From JACVRX01 sp963831385 (GTDB lineage Bacteria; Actinomycetota; Actinomycetes; Jiangellales; Jiangellaceae): 64,000 nt of DNA. Positions 17,782 to 25,192 of the stretch are shown piece after piece. The stretch spans positions 140,992 through 204,991 of the forward strand of contig CAWHPW010000006.1 in the NCBI GenBank assembly GCA_963831385.1, given 5' to 3'. How positions within the stretch are numbered: position 1 is the stretch's first letter; every line of letters begins with the position of its first letter. The notes below the pieces were generated by a model, which saw nothing but the letters and a program-made list of their open reading frames with translations, was not told where the DNA came from and did no database searches. Position numbers and translations under genes: made by a program.

Positions 17782-18325
17782 TCGCAGCGTCCGGCTCGCC
17801 TGGGCCGACGACGCACCCGCGATCGCCGCTGTCCAGGCCCGCGCGTGGCAGTCCTACGCAGACCTGCTGCCCGGTGCCCTCGTCGCAGGCATCGATACCG
17901 AAGCTTTCGCCGAGACGTGGCGGCAGGCCATAGCGAAGCCGCCGAGTGCGCATCACCGGGTCTTGGTCGCGCTGGAACGCAACACCGTGGTCGGCTTTGC
18001 CGCGACTGCGCCCTCCGACGACCCGGACGCGGAGCTCGGCGACGGCGAGGTCGTCGCCTTCCACGTCGACCCCGATGCCACCGGCACCGGGCACGGCTCC
18101 CGCCTGGTGTCGGCCGTCGCCGACACGCTTCGCGCCGACGGGTTCAGTCATGCTCGGGTCTGGCTGATCGCAGGCGACGACGCCGTCCGAGCCTTCCTCG
18201 AGCCGGCCGGCTGGGGGGCCGATGGGGCCCACCGACAGCTCGACCTCACCGGGGACGGCATGACGACGCTGCGTCAGGTGCGGCTGCAGACAGACCTGCG
18301 CTCCCTCGCGCCCGAATCCCCATGA
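17768..18325 (+). CDS. GNAT family N-acetyltransferase
   Basis: About 185 residues with a GNAT fold: an N-terminal SVRLAWADDAPAIAAVQARAW, and the acetyl-CoA-binding motif VVAFHVDPDATGTGHGSRLV before a C-terminal strand (ARVWLIAGDDAVRAFLEPAGW) typical of GNATs. The acceptor cannot be predicted. The ATG at 17768 lies inside the 3' end of the ClpC-N gene, overlapping it by 14 bases, so co-translation is likely. Its TGA stop directly abuts the oppositely oriented TGA of the next gene (TGATCA at 18323-18328). Confidence 0.85.
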   Translation: MATADRSVRLAWADDAPAIAAVQARAWQSYADLLPGALVAGIDTEAFAETWRQAIAKPPSAHHRVLVALERNTVVGFAATAPSDDPDAELGDGEVVAFHVDPDATGTGHGSRLVSAVADTLRADGFSHARVWLIAGDDAVRAFLEPAGWGADGAHRQLDLTGDGMTTLRQVRLQTDLRSLAPESP

Positions 18326-18937
18326 TCATGTCGAGGCGAGGTACGCCCGCCCTCGCGGAGACAGCCGATACCCGACGTCCAGGCTCTCGGTGAGCCCGAG
18401 GTTCTTGAGCTTGCGCACATCGGTCTTGAAGCTCGCCCTGTCGCGATCGAGGAGACCAGCAAGGTCGGCAGCTCGGACCGCCGGCTGCTCGCGGATCAGG
18501 GCCAGGGTCTCGCGGGTCCATGGTCCGTGGCTGCTTGCCCGGTCGAGCCGGTCCAGGCGACGCGTGACCTCCGCAATCGTGCCCTCGTCGAGGTCGGCCG
18601 ACGCCGCCAGGACAGCGCGCGGGTCCGGTTCGGTGACCTTGCAGAACTCGATCCGGTACAGGTGGCTCTCCGGCCGGTCGGGGAGCTCGGCGACCAGGCC
18701 GGCGGCATCCCGGTGTCCCGCCTGGCGCGCCTCGTCGTCGCGAATTTCGTCGGGACTGGCAATCGTGACCGAGGTGACTTCGACGATGCCTGCCGGCGTG
18801 CGGTAACGGCGCCCACTCACGACCTGCTGCCGGCGCCACCGGCGATAGGTGAGAGTGACCGAGCCGTCGGCGATCCCCGGCCAGAACCGCTTCGGGAACA
18901 GCACCGGCGCAGCGTAGTGCGATCTCGCTGTCGGCAT
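18326..18937 (-). CDS. ASCH-like / winged-helix two-domain protein
   Basis: A 203-residue protein. Residues about 10-105 look like an ASCH/PUA-type domain (VLFPKRFWPGIADGSVTLTYRRWRR, then GIVEVTSVTI and HLYRIEFCKV), a fold usually tied to RNA or modified-base binding. Residues about 135-203 form a probable winged helix (TRETLALIREQPAVRAADLA; FKTDVRKLKNLGL; YRLSPRGRAYL). Both assignments rest on pattern only. The start at 18937 is the upstream-most ATG. It shares a 53-base divergent spacer with the DUF2461 gene. Confidence 0.7.
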   Translation of the reverse strand: MPTARSHYAAPVLFPKRFWPGIADGSVTLTYRRWRRQQVVSGRRYRTPAGIVEVTSVTIASPDEIRDDEARQAGHRDAAGLVAELPDRPESHLYRIEFCKVTEPDPRAVLAASADLDEGTIAEVTRRLDRLDRASSHGPWTRETLALIREQPAVRAADLAGLLDRDRASFKTDVRKLKNLGLTESLDVGYRLSPRGRAYLAST

Positions 18938-18990
18938 CGGCGGCTAGGCTGCCTGAGTTCTGGTCATCAACGCAGCGTTGCGGGAGAGGC

Positions 18991-19626
18991 ATGTCCTTCC
19001 AAGGCTTCCCAGTGGAAGCGCTCGACTTCTACGAGGGTCTCGAGTCCGACAACACCAAGACGTACTGGACGGCGCACAAGGCGATCTACGACGAGTGCGT
19101 GCGGGCACCGCTGGTCGCGCTCTGCGAGGCGCTCGAGCCTGAGTTCGGGGATGTCCACTTGTTCCGGCCCTACAACGACCTTCGGTTCGCCAAAGGCCGC
19201 AGCCCGTACAAGGAGCAACAAGGCGCGGTGGTCGGTGAGCACTACCTGCATGTGTCGGCTGCGGGCCTGTTCGCGGCCAGCGGTTATCACCAGATGGCCG
19301 CCGACCAGGTGGAGCGTTATCGCCAGGGCGTGGACGACAAACGCACCGGCGGGAAGCTCGCGCGGGTAGTCGGCGAGATCCGCTCCCAGGGATACACCGT
19401 GGGCGGCGACGCGCTGAAGACTCAGCCGCGCGGCTACCCGGCGGATCATCCGCGGATCGAGCTGCTGCGGTACAAGGGGCTGGCCGCGTGGATCGAATTC
19501 GGGTCACCTGCCTGGTTGCACACCGCCGAGGCCGCCGAGCGGGTCGCGCAGGCATGGCGGGACATCGCCCCCCTGTCCCGCTGGCTCGACGCCAACGTCG
19601 GTTCGTCCACGATGCCCAGGCGCTGA
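18991..19626 (+). CDS. DUF2461 domain protein
   Basis: A 211-residue protein matching the DUF2461 pattern: FQGFPVEALDFYEGLESDNTK at the start, FRPYNDLRFAKGRSPYKEQQG in the middle and YPADHPRIELLRYKGL late. Widespread in actinobacteria; no function agreed. ATG 18991 is preceded directly by GGGAGAGG. The azlC start follows 11 bases after its stop, so the three genes to 20620 may be one transcript. Confidence 0.88.
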   Translation: MSFQGFPVEALDFYEGLESDNTKTYWTAHKAIYDECVRAPLVALCEALEPEFGDVHLFRPYNDLRFAKGRSPYKEQQGAVVGEHYLHVSAAGLFAASGYHQMAADQVERYRQGVDDKRTGGKLARVVGEIRSQGYTVGGDALKTQPRGYPADHPRIELLRYKGLAAWIEFGSPAWLHTAEAAERVAQAWRDIAPLSRWLDANVGSSTMPRR

Positions 19627-19637
19627 CCCGGTCACGA

Positions 19638-20321
19638 ATGGGCTGGCCGGAGGAGCGCGCCTCTATCCGTCGCGACGCACTGGGCATCGCTGCCTACGCC
19701 GGTGCGTTCGGCATCTCGCTGGGGGCCATTGCCGTGGCGTCTGGGCTGTCTGTGCTGCAGACGGGCCTGCTCAGCCTGGCGATGTTCTCCGGAGCGTCGC
19801 AGGTGGCGTTCATCAGCGTGGCGGGCGCCGGCGGGTCTGCGCTCGCGGCGATTCCCGCTGCCCTCCTGCTCGGCGTACGGAACACGTTCTATGGGATCCG
19901 GCTCGTCGAGGTGCTGGGAGTACGTGGTCGTCGGGTCGCTGTCGCAGCCCAGTTCGTGCTCGACGAAACCACGGCGATGGTGATTGCCCGCGAGGACAGG
20001 CGGGCGCAGCGCTACGCGTTCTGGTTCACCGGTGTTCTGCTGTTCGTCGTCTGGAACCTCGGGACGATCGGCGGCGCCCTCGGCGGTTCCGCGATCGGGG
20101 ACACTGCAGCCCTCGGGCTCGACGCCGTCGTTCCCGCGGCGTTTCTGGCTCTGATCTGGCCGGGCCTTGACGACGTCACCAGTCGGCTGGTGGCGATCGG
20201 CGGTGCGCTGGTCGCCACAGCGCTCGTACCAGTGCTGCCACCTGGCATTCCGGTGCTCGCCGCAGCTCCGGTTGCCGTCGTCGCTGGCCTGTGGCGGCGC
20301 GAACCCCGGAGTGCCGCGTGA
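19638..20321 (+). CDS. azlC: AzlC-type branched-chain amino acid exporter, large subunit
   Basis: About 227 residues, mostly hydrophobic, with the AzlC hallmarks AYAGAFGISLGAIAVASGLS, a MFSGASQVAFI motif, and the LLLGVRNTFYGIRL segment. AzlC and AzlD together form a BrnFE-type exporter of branched-chain amino acids. ATG 19638 is selected because upstream residues are basic and non-native. The stop overlaps the azlD start (GTGA), strongly supporting a two-subunit transporter. Confidence 0.9.
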   Translation: MGWPEERASIRRDALGIAAYAGAFGISLGAIAVASGLSVLQTGLLSLAMFSGASQVAFISVAGAGGSALAAIPAALLLGVRNTFYGIRLVEVLGVRGRRVAVAAQFVLDETTAMVIAREDRRAQRYAFWFTGVLLFVVWNLGTIGGALGGSAIGDTAALGLDAVVPAAFLALIWPGLDDVTSRLVAIGGALVATALVPVLPPGIPVLAAAPVAVVAGLWRREPRSAA

Positions 20322-20620
20322 TCTGGGTTGCCATCATCACGGCCTCCGTCGGCTGCTATCTGCTCAAGCTGGCCGGACTGTCGCTGCCACAGGCCCTACT
20401 CGATCGGCCCGACGTACAACGAGTCGCCGCGTTGTTGCCGATCGCACTGCTCGCGGCCCTGGTCGCCGTCGGGACCTTCGCCGACGGAAGCCAGCTCACC
20501 ATCGATGCGCGGGTCGCCGGAGTCGCTGCCGCCGTCGTCGCCCTCGTTCTCAGAGCGCCGTTCCTGGTCGTGATCGTTGTCGCAGCAGCCACGACGGCGA
20601 TACTGCGGGCGGTGAGCTGA
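20318..20620 (+). CDS. azlD: AzlD-type branched-chain amino acid exporter, small subunit
   Basis: A 100-residue membrane protein with three or four hydrophobic helices (IWVAIITASVGCYLLKLAGL; VAALLPIALLAALVAVGTFA; VAGVAAAVVALVLRAPFLVVIVVAAATTAIL), as expected for AzlD. The GTG start overlaps the azlC TGA by 4 bases. It converges with the next minus-strand gene across a 19-base gap. Confidence 0.88.
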   Translation: MIWVAIITASVGCYLLKLAGLSLPQALLDRPDVQRVAALLPIALLAALVAVGTFADGSQLTIDARVAGVAAAVVALVLRAPFLVVIVVAAATTAILRAVS

Positions 20621-20639
20621 CATGGCAGTCTGCTGGGCC

Positions 20640-21053
20640 TCAGGCGCCCACTACCACCGCAATCCACGATGTGATCAGCGCTGCGAACACCAGCAGGCCG
20701 ATTCCGGTATGCAGGTAGTCGGGAACCGGGCGGCTGCCGCGTGCCGGAAGGTACGTGGCCGTCTCCTGCTTCGGCCTCTGAAGCGCGAATGCAGGCCGGC
20801 CGGTGAAGTACGGGATCCACCACTCCAGCAGGTGAGATGCGAACACCAGCGTGTACGCCAACGCCGAGCACCACAGGGCCCATCGATGGCCGAGCAAGGT
20901 TCCGATTGCCAAGATGCCGAGCACGACCTGCATTAATGCGAGCACTGACCTCTTCTCGTGCCGCAGGTCGTTGAACGGTGGCATCGACACCCAGTGCGTC
21001 ACCGTGAAGTAGGCGACGAACATCAGCTGGCAAACGCCCGCGACAACCTCCAC
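20640..21053 (-). CDS. Small four-helix membrane protein, unknown function
   Basis: 137 residues with hydrophobic segments near residues 3-23, 38-58, 60-78 and 115-136, and charged loops containing FNDLRHEKRS and RPKQETATYLP. No family recognised; the helix pattern is loosely like DoxX-type proteins but lacks a convincing motif. It is the last gene of an apparent three-gene minus-strand operon with the hydrolase (33 bases upstream) and the six-helix membrane protein. Confidence 0.7.
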   Translation of the reverse strand: MEVVAGVCQLMFVAYFTVTHWVSMPPFNDLRHEKRSVLALMQVVLGILAIGTLLGHRWALWCSALAYTLVFASHLLEWWIPYFTGRPAFALQRPKQETATYLPARGSRPVPDYLHTGIGLLVFAALITSWIAVVVGA

Positions 21054-21086
21054 TTGCCCTCCGAATCCGCAGCAGCCAGGCGTCGG

Positions 21087-22073
21087 TCAACCGAATGCCG
21101 GCATCGGGCCACCGGTGCGGACCGCCGCAGCAACCGCACGAACCGCGGCAGTGACGACCGCGGCGTGCGCCTGCTCGGAGACGAGCGTGTAGTGCGTCGC
21201 GCCCTCGACTGTGACGTGTCGACAGTTCGACGACAAAGTTGCGAGCTCGTCCTGCAGCCGAGTCAGAACGTCCGCGTACTTGTCCTGCTCGGTCACGCTG
21301 AGCACGGCCAGAGGCAGGTCGCCAAGGCTTCGCGTCGCATTGACCTCATGCCGGGACAACCGGTTCCAGGCGAGCAGTGCGTCGGCGGCGACGGACCATC
21401 CTTGCGGGCGGGCGAGGTACGCGCGCATCTCGGCGTACTCGCGAGGCGGCAGACCGGCGATGAACGACCGCTCAGCGTGAATGAGCCGAATCAGTCCCAG
21501 CCGTGCGAGCAAGGCCGTCGTCCGGTTGCCCAATGCGACAGTGCGCCCTCCGCGAGAAGCCTTGATGTGTTCCCACTGGTCGGGGTGCGAGGAGTCAACG
21601 AGGACCAGGCCCGCCGCTTCGTCGCGGTACTTGTCGGCGAACATCCGCATGACAAGTCCGCCGTACGAGTGACCTGCCAGCAGATAGGGAGGCCGGATAT
21701 CAGCCGCCTGCAACGCGGAGTGCAACTCCTCAGCGGCGGTTCCGGCGTCCAACGATCCGGCGCCGCGTTCACTCCAGCCCAGCCCTGCGCGGTCGTACGA
21801 GACCACCCGCCCGTCCCGGGCGAGTTCGTCGCGAACCCACGCCCAATTGGATGAGAACGAACCGATCCCGGCCTCGAGAATCGTGGTGGGAGACGAACCT
21901 TGTTCTCCGACCACACGCACGTGCAGATGGTGGTCCCCGACGTCGACCAACGTGCCCGGCGGTGGGTAGCGGTCGTGGTCCCGGCGACTTGCCAGCGCCT
22001 GTCCGCACGCGCCCATGCCGGCCGTTGCGAGCACGACGCCAGCACCGAGGCCAATGGTCTCGATCGGCTTCAC
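21087..22073 (-). CDS. Alpha/beta hydrolase with N-terminal membrane anchor
   Basis: 328 residues. An N-terminal hydrophobic segment (IGLGAGVVLATAGMGACG) suggests a signal anchor, placing the enzyme outside the cytoplasm. The hydrolase fold has the oxyanion region ILEAGIGSFSSNW, nucleophile elbow GHSYGG, an acidic residue region VLVDSSHPDQ and a late histidine (GATHYTLV). Substrate unknown. The ATG overlaps the stop of the upstream membrane-protein gene by 4 bases, so the two are coupled. Confidence 0.85.
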   Translation of the reverse strand: MKPIETIGLGAGVVLATAGMGACGQALASRRDHDRYPPPGTLVDVGDHHLHVRVVGEQGSSPTTILEAGIGSFSSNWAWVRDELARDGRVVSYDRAGLGWSERGAGSLDAGTAAEELHSALQAADIRPPYLLAGHSYGGLVMRMFADKYRDEAAGLVLVDSSHPDQWEHIKASRGGRTVALGNRTTALLARLGLIRLIHAERSFIAGLPPREYAEMRAYLARPQGWSVAADALLAWNRLSRHEVNATRSLGDLPLAVLSVTEQDKYADVLTRLQDELATLSSNCRHVTVEGATHYTLVSEQAHAAVVTAAVRAVAAAVRTGGPMPAFG

Positions 22074-22723
22074 GCCTCACTCCGCCCGGCATCTGCCGCC
22101 CGGGTAGCGGTGCGTTGACTGGCAGCAAGGACGGCAGCCGCTGCGGCGAAGCAGAGCAAGCCGACCGGACCGATCGGCGGCCCATGCAGGATGACGATTG
22201 CCGAGAGCGCCAGCAAGATCGAGACCGCCCACAGAGCGCCTAGCTGCCGGAACGCCGCCGCGGCGGCTAGCACGCCGACAATCCATCCCACCGCACCGAT
22301 GGTCTGGAACAGATCGGCCGAAAGGAAGGTGTGCCAGATGGCTTGGACCGCGTCAGCCGCGCCGCCGCGCTCGGCTGCGGGAAGGCCGTTGGCGTGCTGA
22401 ACCACCACACCCGCGGCAATGCCCAGGATGGCTTCCCCCGCGCCGTAGAACAGCACAAACACACCGGCGCCGACTCGACTTACCGACGCCAACACCCCGG
22501 ACAGGTCACGGACCAGCAGGTAGAGCGCAGCCCCGAGAAGCCCGATGAAGAACAGGGTGCCGACGTGGACGACAAGCCATTGATTCACCTGGTTCTGAAG
22601 GTCGTTGTAGATGTCATCGACGTCGAAAACCGGGTGAAAGAGCAGCAGCACCGCCCAGCCCAGCGGGACTCCCACGATGAACGCGAGCCGGTAGCCACTC
22701 AGCCGAGGCAGGTCGACGGCCAT
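22070..22723 (-). CDS. Polytopic membrane protein, unknown function
   Basis: About 217 residues with six likely helices (LAFIVGVPLGWAVLLLFHPV; WLVVHVGTLFFIGLLGAALYLL; VGAGVFVLFYGAGEAILGIAAG; TIGAVGWIVGVLAAAAAF; GALWAVSILLALSAIVILHG; GPVGLLCFAAAAAVLA). ATG 22723 is chosen because GGGAGAGG lies just upstream; the frame remains open to 23113 with unconvincing residues. First gene of the three-gene operon. An operator-like palindrome lies about 107 bases upstream, in the spacer shared with the divergent broken hydrolase gene. Confidence 0.75.
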   Translation of the reverse strand: MAVDLPRLSGYRLAFIVGVPLGWAVLLLFHPVFDVDDIYNDLQNQVNQWLVVHVGTLFFIGLLGAALYLLVRDLSGVLASVSRVGAGVFVLFYGAGEAILGIAAGVVVQHANGLPAAERGGAADAVQAIWHTFLSADLFQTIGAVGWIVGVLAAAAAFRQLGALWAVSILLALSAIVILHGPPIGPVGLLCFAAAAAVLAASQRTATRAADAGRSEA

Positions 22724-22829
22724 GGCCTCTCCCTGGACGGTCGGAATGACGCCGATGGCGAGCATATCGATCAGTCGTCGGCGGCGGCGAGACAATCGAG
22801 TCGTGCCCCCCGAAGCTGAATCACGCCGG

Positions 22830-22855
22830 TACTCCAGCGCTGGTTCGCTGGAGTA
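22830..22855. promoter_or_regulatory. Operator-like inverted repeat in a divergent spacer
   Basis: TACTCCAGCG (22830-22839) and CGCTGGAGTA (22846-22855) are perfect 10-base inverted repeats around a 6-base spacer, 10 bases before the GTG start at 22865 and within the 141-base spacer between two divergent genes. This size suits a TetR- or MerR-type dimer site. No regulator gene is adjacent. A small hairpin is the alternative. Confidence 0.5.
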
Positions 22856-22864
22856 TTCGGGATC

Positions 22865-23872
22865 GTGGCGGGTGCCGAGGGCTGGTACTACACGGTTTCG
22901 ATCGGCGCATCGGGCGACGACTACACCGGGCTCGTTGCACCGCTGGCGAGGATAGCCCTCACCGTCGTCGCGGCGGTCACGCTCTGGCGCTCGAGACGAA
23001 CGGACGACAATCGCCCGTGGCGCTACCTGCGACGGACGTTGATCGGTGTCCTCAGTTTGATCGTCGCAGTGATGGTGGTGCGGCCGTTCATCGAAACCTA
23101 TGGTCACACCCATCTGGCCCGAGCGGTCGTGCCAGAGGCCGACATCGGCGGTGCCGCGTACGAGGAGGTGACCTTCGAGACGAGCGACGGTCTCGAACCA
23201 TCGGGCTGGTATATCCCTTCCAAGAACCGCGCGGCGGTGGTCGCCATTACTGGCCGGAAGCTTCCCCGTTCCGCCGCGGCTTTCCTTGCTCGCAACGGGT
23301 ACGGGGTGCTGCTCTTCGACCGGCGGGGCGAGGGCGAAGCGAGGGAGACCCGAACTCCTTCGGGTGGGACGGCGTCAGGGACATTGACGCGGCGGTTGCA
23401 TATCTGCAAGGCCGATCCGACGTCGACCCAGACCGCATTGCCGGATTCGGGCTCTCGGTCGGGGGCGAGATGCTGATCGAGGCCGCGGCCGAGTCGGATG
23501 ACCTCCAGGCTGTCGTCTCCGAAGGGGCAGGCATCCGCTCGATTCGAGAAGCCCTCGAATTGCCGGGCGTCGAGAGGTGGCTTCGGCTGCCGACCTGGGC
23601 GGCTGCGACGCTCGGGACGGTCGATCTTCTCCAACCACCCACCGCCGCCGAACTTGAAGGACCTGATCAGCCGAATCGCTCCCCGTCCGATATTCCTCAT
23701 CTACGCCGAGCAGGGTGTGTCCGGTGAACATCTGTCTGCGGCGTACTTCGAAGCGGCCGGCGAGCCGAAGCAACTCTGGCGAACCGACAGCGGCCATACC
23801 GGCGGCTACGCAGCAGACCCACGAGAGTACGAGCGCCGCGTTGTGCAGTTCTTCGACACTGCCCTCGGCTAG
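22865..23872 (+). pseudogene. Membrane-anchored alpha/beta hydrolase, two compensating frameshifts
   Basis: Three frame segments join into one hydrolase of about 335 residues. From GTG 22865: two membrane helices, then VTFETSDGLEPSGWYIPSK and LLFDRRGEGE. At about 23336-23345 the frame moves as if one base were missing; the next segment reads SEGDPNSFGWDGVRDIDAA and holds the nucleophile elbow GFGLSVGG. At about 23628-23640 it moves back as if one base were added; the last segment reads NLKDLISRIAPRPIFLIYAE and the catalytic-histidine region SGHTGG, ending TAG 23870-23872. The family is the YqkD/acetyl-esterase-like type. It may be a true pseudogene or two sequencing errors; total length stays a multiple of three. 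Confidence 0.75.
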
Positions 23873-24329
23873 TCCGGGTCCAGCCGGGTCGGCCTCTCGG
23901 CGCAGTCTTCCGGCCATGCCGCATGGTCTGTCGAGCGCGGCGCCGGTCACCGGCATCGTCGTAGGCAATGGCGAGCCGAAACCACGAGCGCCAGTCGTCG
24001 GGCGCCGCCTCGACGGCTGCCCGGCGCTTCTCGAACGCGGCGTCGGCCGCCAAGCGCTCGGGTCGCCCGCTCGGCCGGCGCGGCAGGTCGTCGACCGGCA
24101 AGCCTCCCTCAGCCTGCAACTCGCGGGCCATCTGCTGTGTCTCGATGCCGAACTGGATCTCCCGCCACAGCACCCATGCGCCGACCACCGGCAGGACGAT
24201 GATGGCAAGTCCGAGAAGCACCGTCGTCGGCGTTCCCTCATCGATGAGCAGAACCCCGCGCCACCCGACGAGAACGAGGTAGGCCGCAATCAGCGCGCCG
24301 AGCGCCAGCGCGACCCGGCGAGCGGTCAC
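23697..24329 (-). CDS. Membrane-anchored TPR-like protein coupled to dapB, probable 3' frameshift
   Basis: 210 residues as read. Two N-terminal helices (VALALGALIAAYLVLVGWRG; TVLLGLAIIVLPVVGAWVLW), then a conserved soluble part with ARELQAEGGLPVDDLPRRPSGR and DDWRSWFRLAIAYDDAGDRRRA, resembling the actinobacterial TPR-like protein next to dapB. From about residue 133 the sequence turns into Arg-rich filler and runs 176 bases into the convergent hydrolase. A one-base change near 23920-23945 would give a short tail ending at a TAG at 23869-23871, exactly abutting the hydrolase end; that is probably the true 3' end. The GTG start overlaps the dapB stop by 4 bases. Confidence 0.7.
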   Translation of the reverse strand: MTARRVALALGALIAAYLVLVGWRGVLLIDEGTPTTVLLGLAIIVLPVVGAWVLWREIQFGIETQQMARELQAEGGLPVDDLPRRPSGRPERLAADAAFEKRRAAVEAAPDDWRSWFRLAIAYDDAGDRRRARQTMRHGRKTAPRGRPGWTRTSRGQCRRTAQRGARTLVGLLRSRRYGRCRFARVASARRPLRSTPQTDVHRTHPARRR

Positions 24330-25066
24330 AACTCCAGCAGCTGCTCGAGCCCGACCGTCAGACCAGGCAGCGCAGCGACCCTGCGGACTCCCAACAGCAC
24401 CCCGGGCATGAACGAGATCCGGTCGAACGAGTCGTGCCGAATGGTGAGCTGCTCCCCCGGCCCGCCGAGCAGCACCTCCTGATGGGCGACCAGCCCGCGT
24501 AAGCGCACCGCGTGTACCCGAACGCCGTCGATGTCAGCTCCCCGGGCGCCCTCCAGCGCTGTCGTCGTGGCGTCGGGGACGGGAGGCAGTCCGCTGTCCT
24601 TGCGTTTCTCGGCGATCATTCTCGCCGTGCGGGCAGCGGTTCCGCTCGGCGCATCGATCTTGTCAGGGTGGTGCAACTCGACGACCTCGGCCGACTCGTA
24701 GAAGCGCGCCGCCTGCGCGGCGAAACGCATCATCAGCACAGCACCGAGAGAGAAGTTGGGTGCGATCAGCACGCCGGTGCCGGGGCTGGTCTCCAACGCC
24801 CAGCGAACCCGGTCGAGCTTGTCCTCGGTCCATCCGGTGGTTCCGACGACGGCATGCACGCCGCGCCGGACGCAGTGCAGCACGTTGGCCAGCGTCGCGT
24901 CGGGCGTCGAGAACTCGACGGCGACATTGGCCCCGGCCAGTTCGCCGAGATCGTCACCGAGGTCGAACCGGCCCACCAGCTCCAGGTCGTCGGCGTCCTC
25001 GACGGCTTGGCAGACCGTGCTGCCCATCCGGCCGGCTGCCCCGATCACGGCTACGGCGATGCTCAT
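24326..25066 (-). CDS. dapB: 4-hydroxy-tetrahydrodipicolinate reductase
   Basis: 246 residues with the N-terminal nucleotide-binding motif VIGAAGRMGSTV and the substrate-binding motif VVELHHPDKIDAPSGTA, both diagnostic for DapB. The enzyme reduces the DapA product with NAD(P)H in lysine/DAP synthesis. The start is ATG. Between it and the upstream M16 protease gene lies one copy of the 68-bp dyad element (25096-25163), its near edge 30 bases from the dapB start, so the element may affect dapB transcription. Confidence 0.95.
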   Translation of the reverse strand: MSIAVAVIGAAGRMGSTVCQAVEDADDLELVGRFDLGDDLGELAGANVAVEFSTPDATLANVLHCVRRGVHAVVGTTGWTEDKLDRVRWALETSPGTGVLIAPNFSLGAVLMMRFAAQAARFYESAEVVELHHPDKIDAPSGTAARTARMIAEKRKDSGLPPVPDATTTALEGARGADIDGVRVHAVRLRGLVAHQEVLLGGPGEQLTIRHDSFDRISFMPGVLLGVRRVAALPGLTVGLEQLLEL

Positions 25067-25095
25067 GTCGCTCAGTGTGGCGTCCGACCAGGCGC

Positions 25096-25163
25096 CATCA
25101 CCAGGCGAGTACGTACATCACCAGGCCTGCAGGCCTCGTGATGTATAGGCAGGGGTGGTGAAC
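25096..25163. repeat. 68-bp dyad element, copy A (four SWTCACCA half-sites)
   Basis: Half-sites CATCACCA at 25096 and 25116 (direct, 20 bases apart) and inverted ones whose cores GTGATG (25138) and GTGAAC (25158) are again 20 bases apart; all four are symmetric about 25129.5. The central pair forms a 32-base near-perfect palindrome at 25114-25145 with a single mismatched pair. The same geometry recurs exactly 19,100 bases further on (copy B). It lies 30 bases after the M16 protease stop and 30 bases before the dapB start. Two-turn spacing suggests protein binding; a hairpin role is also possible. Confidence 0.7.
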
Positions 25164-25192
25164 GTGGTCATTCCGGTGGCGGCGGCGAGTTC

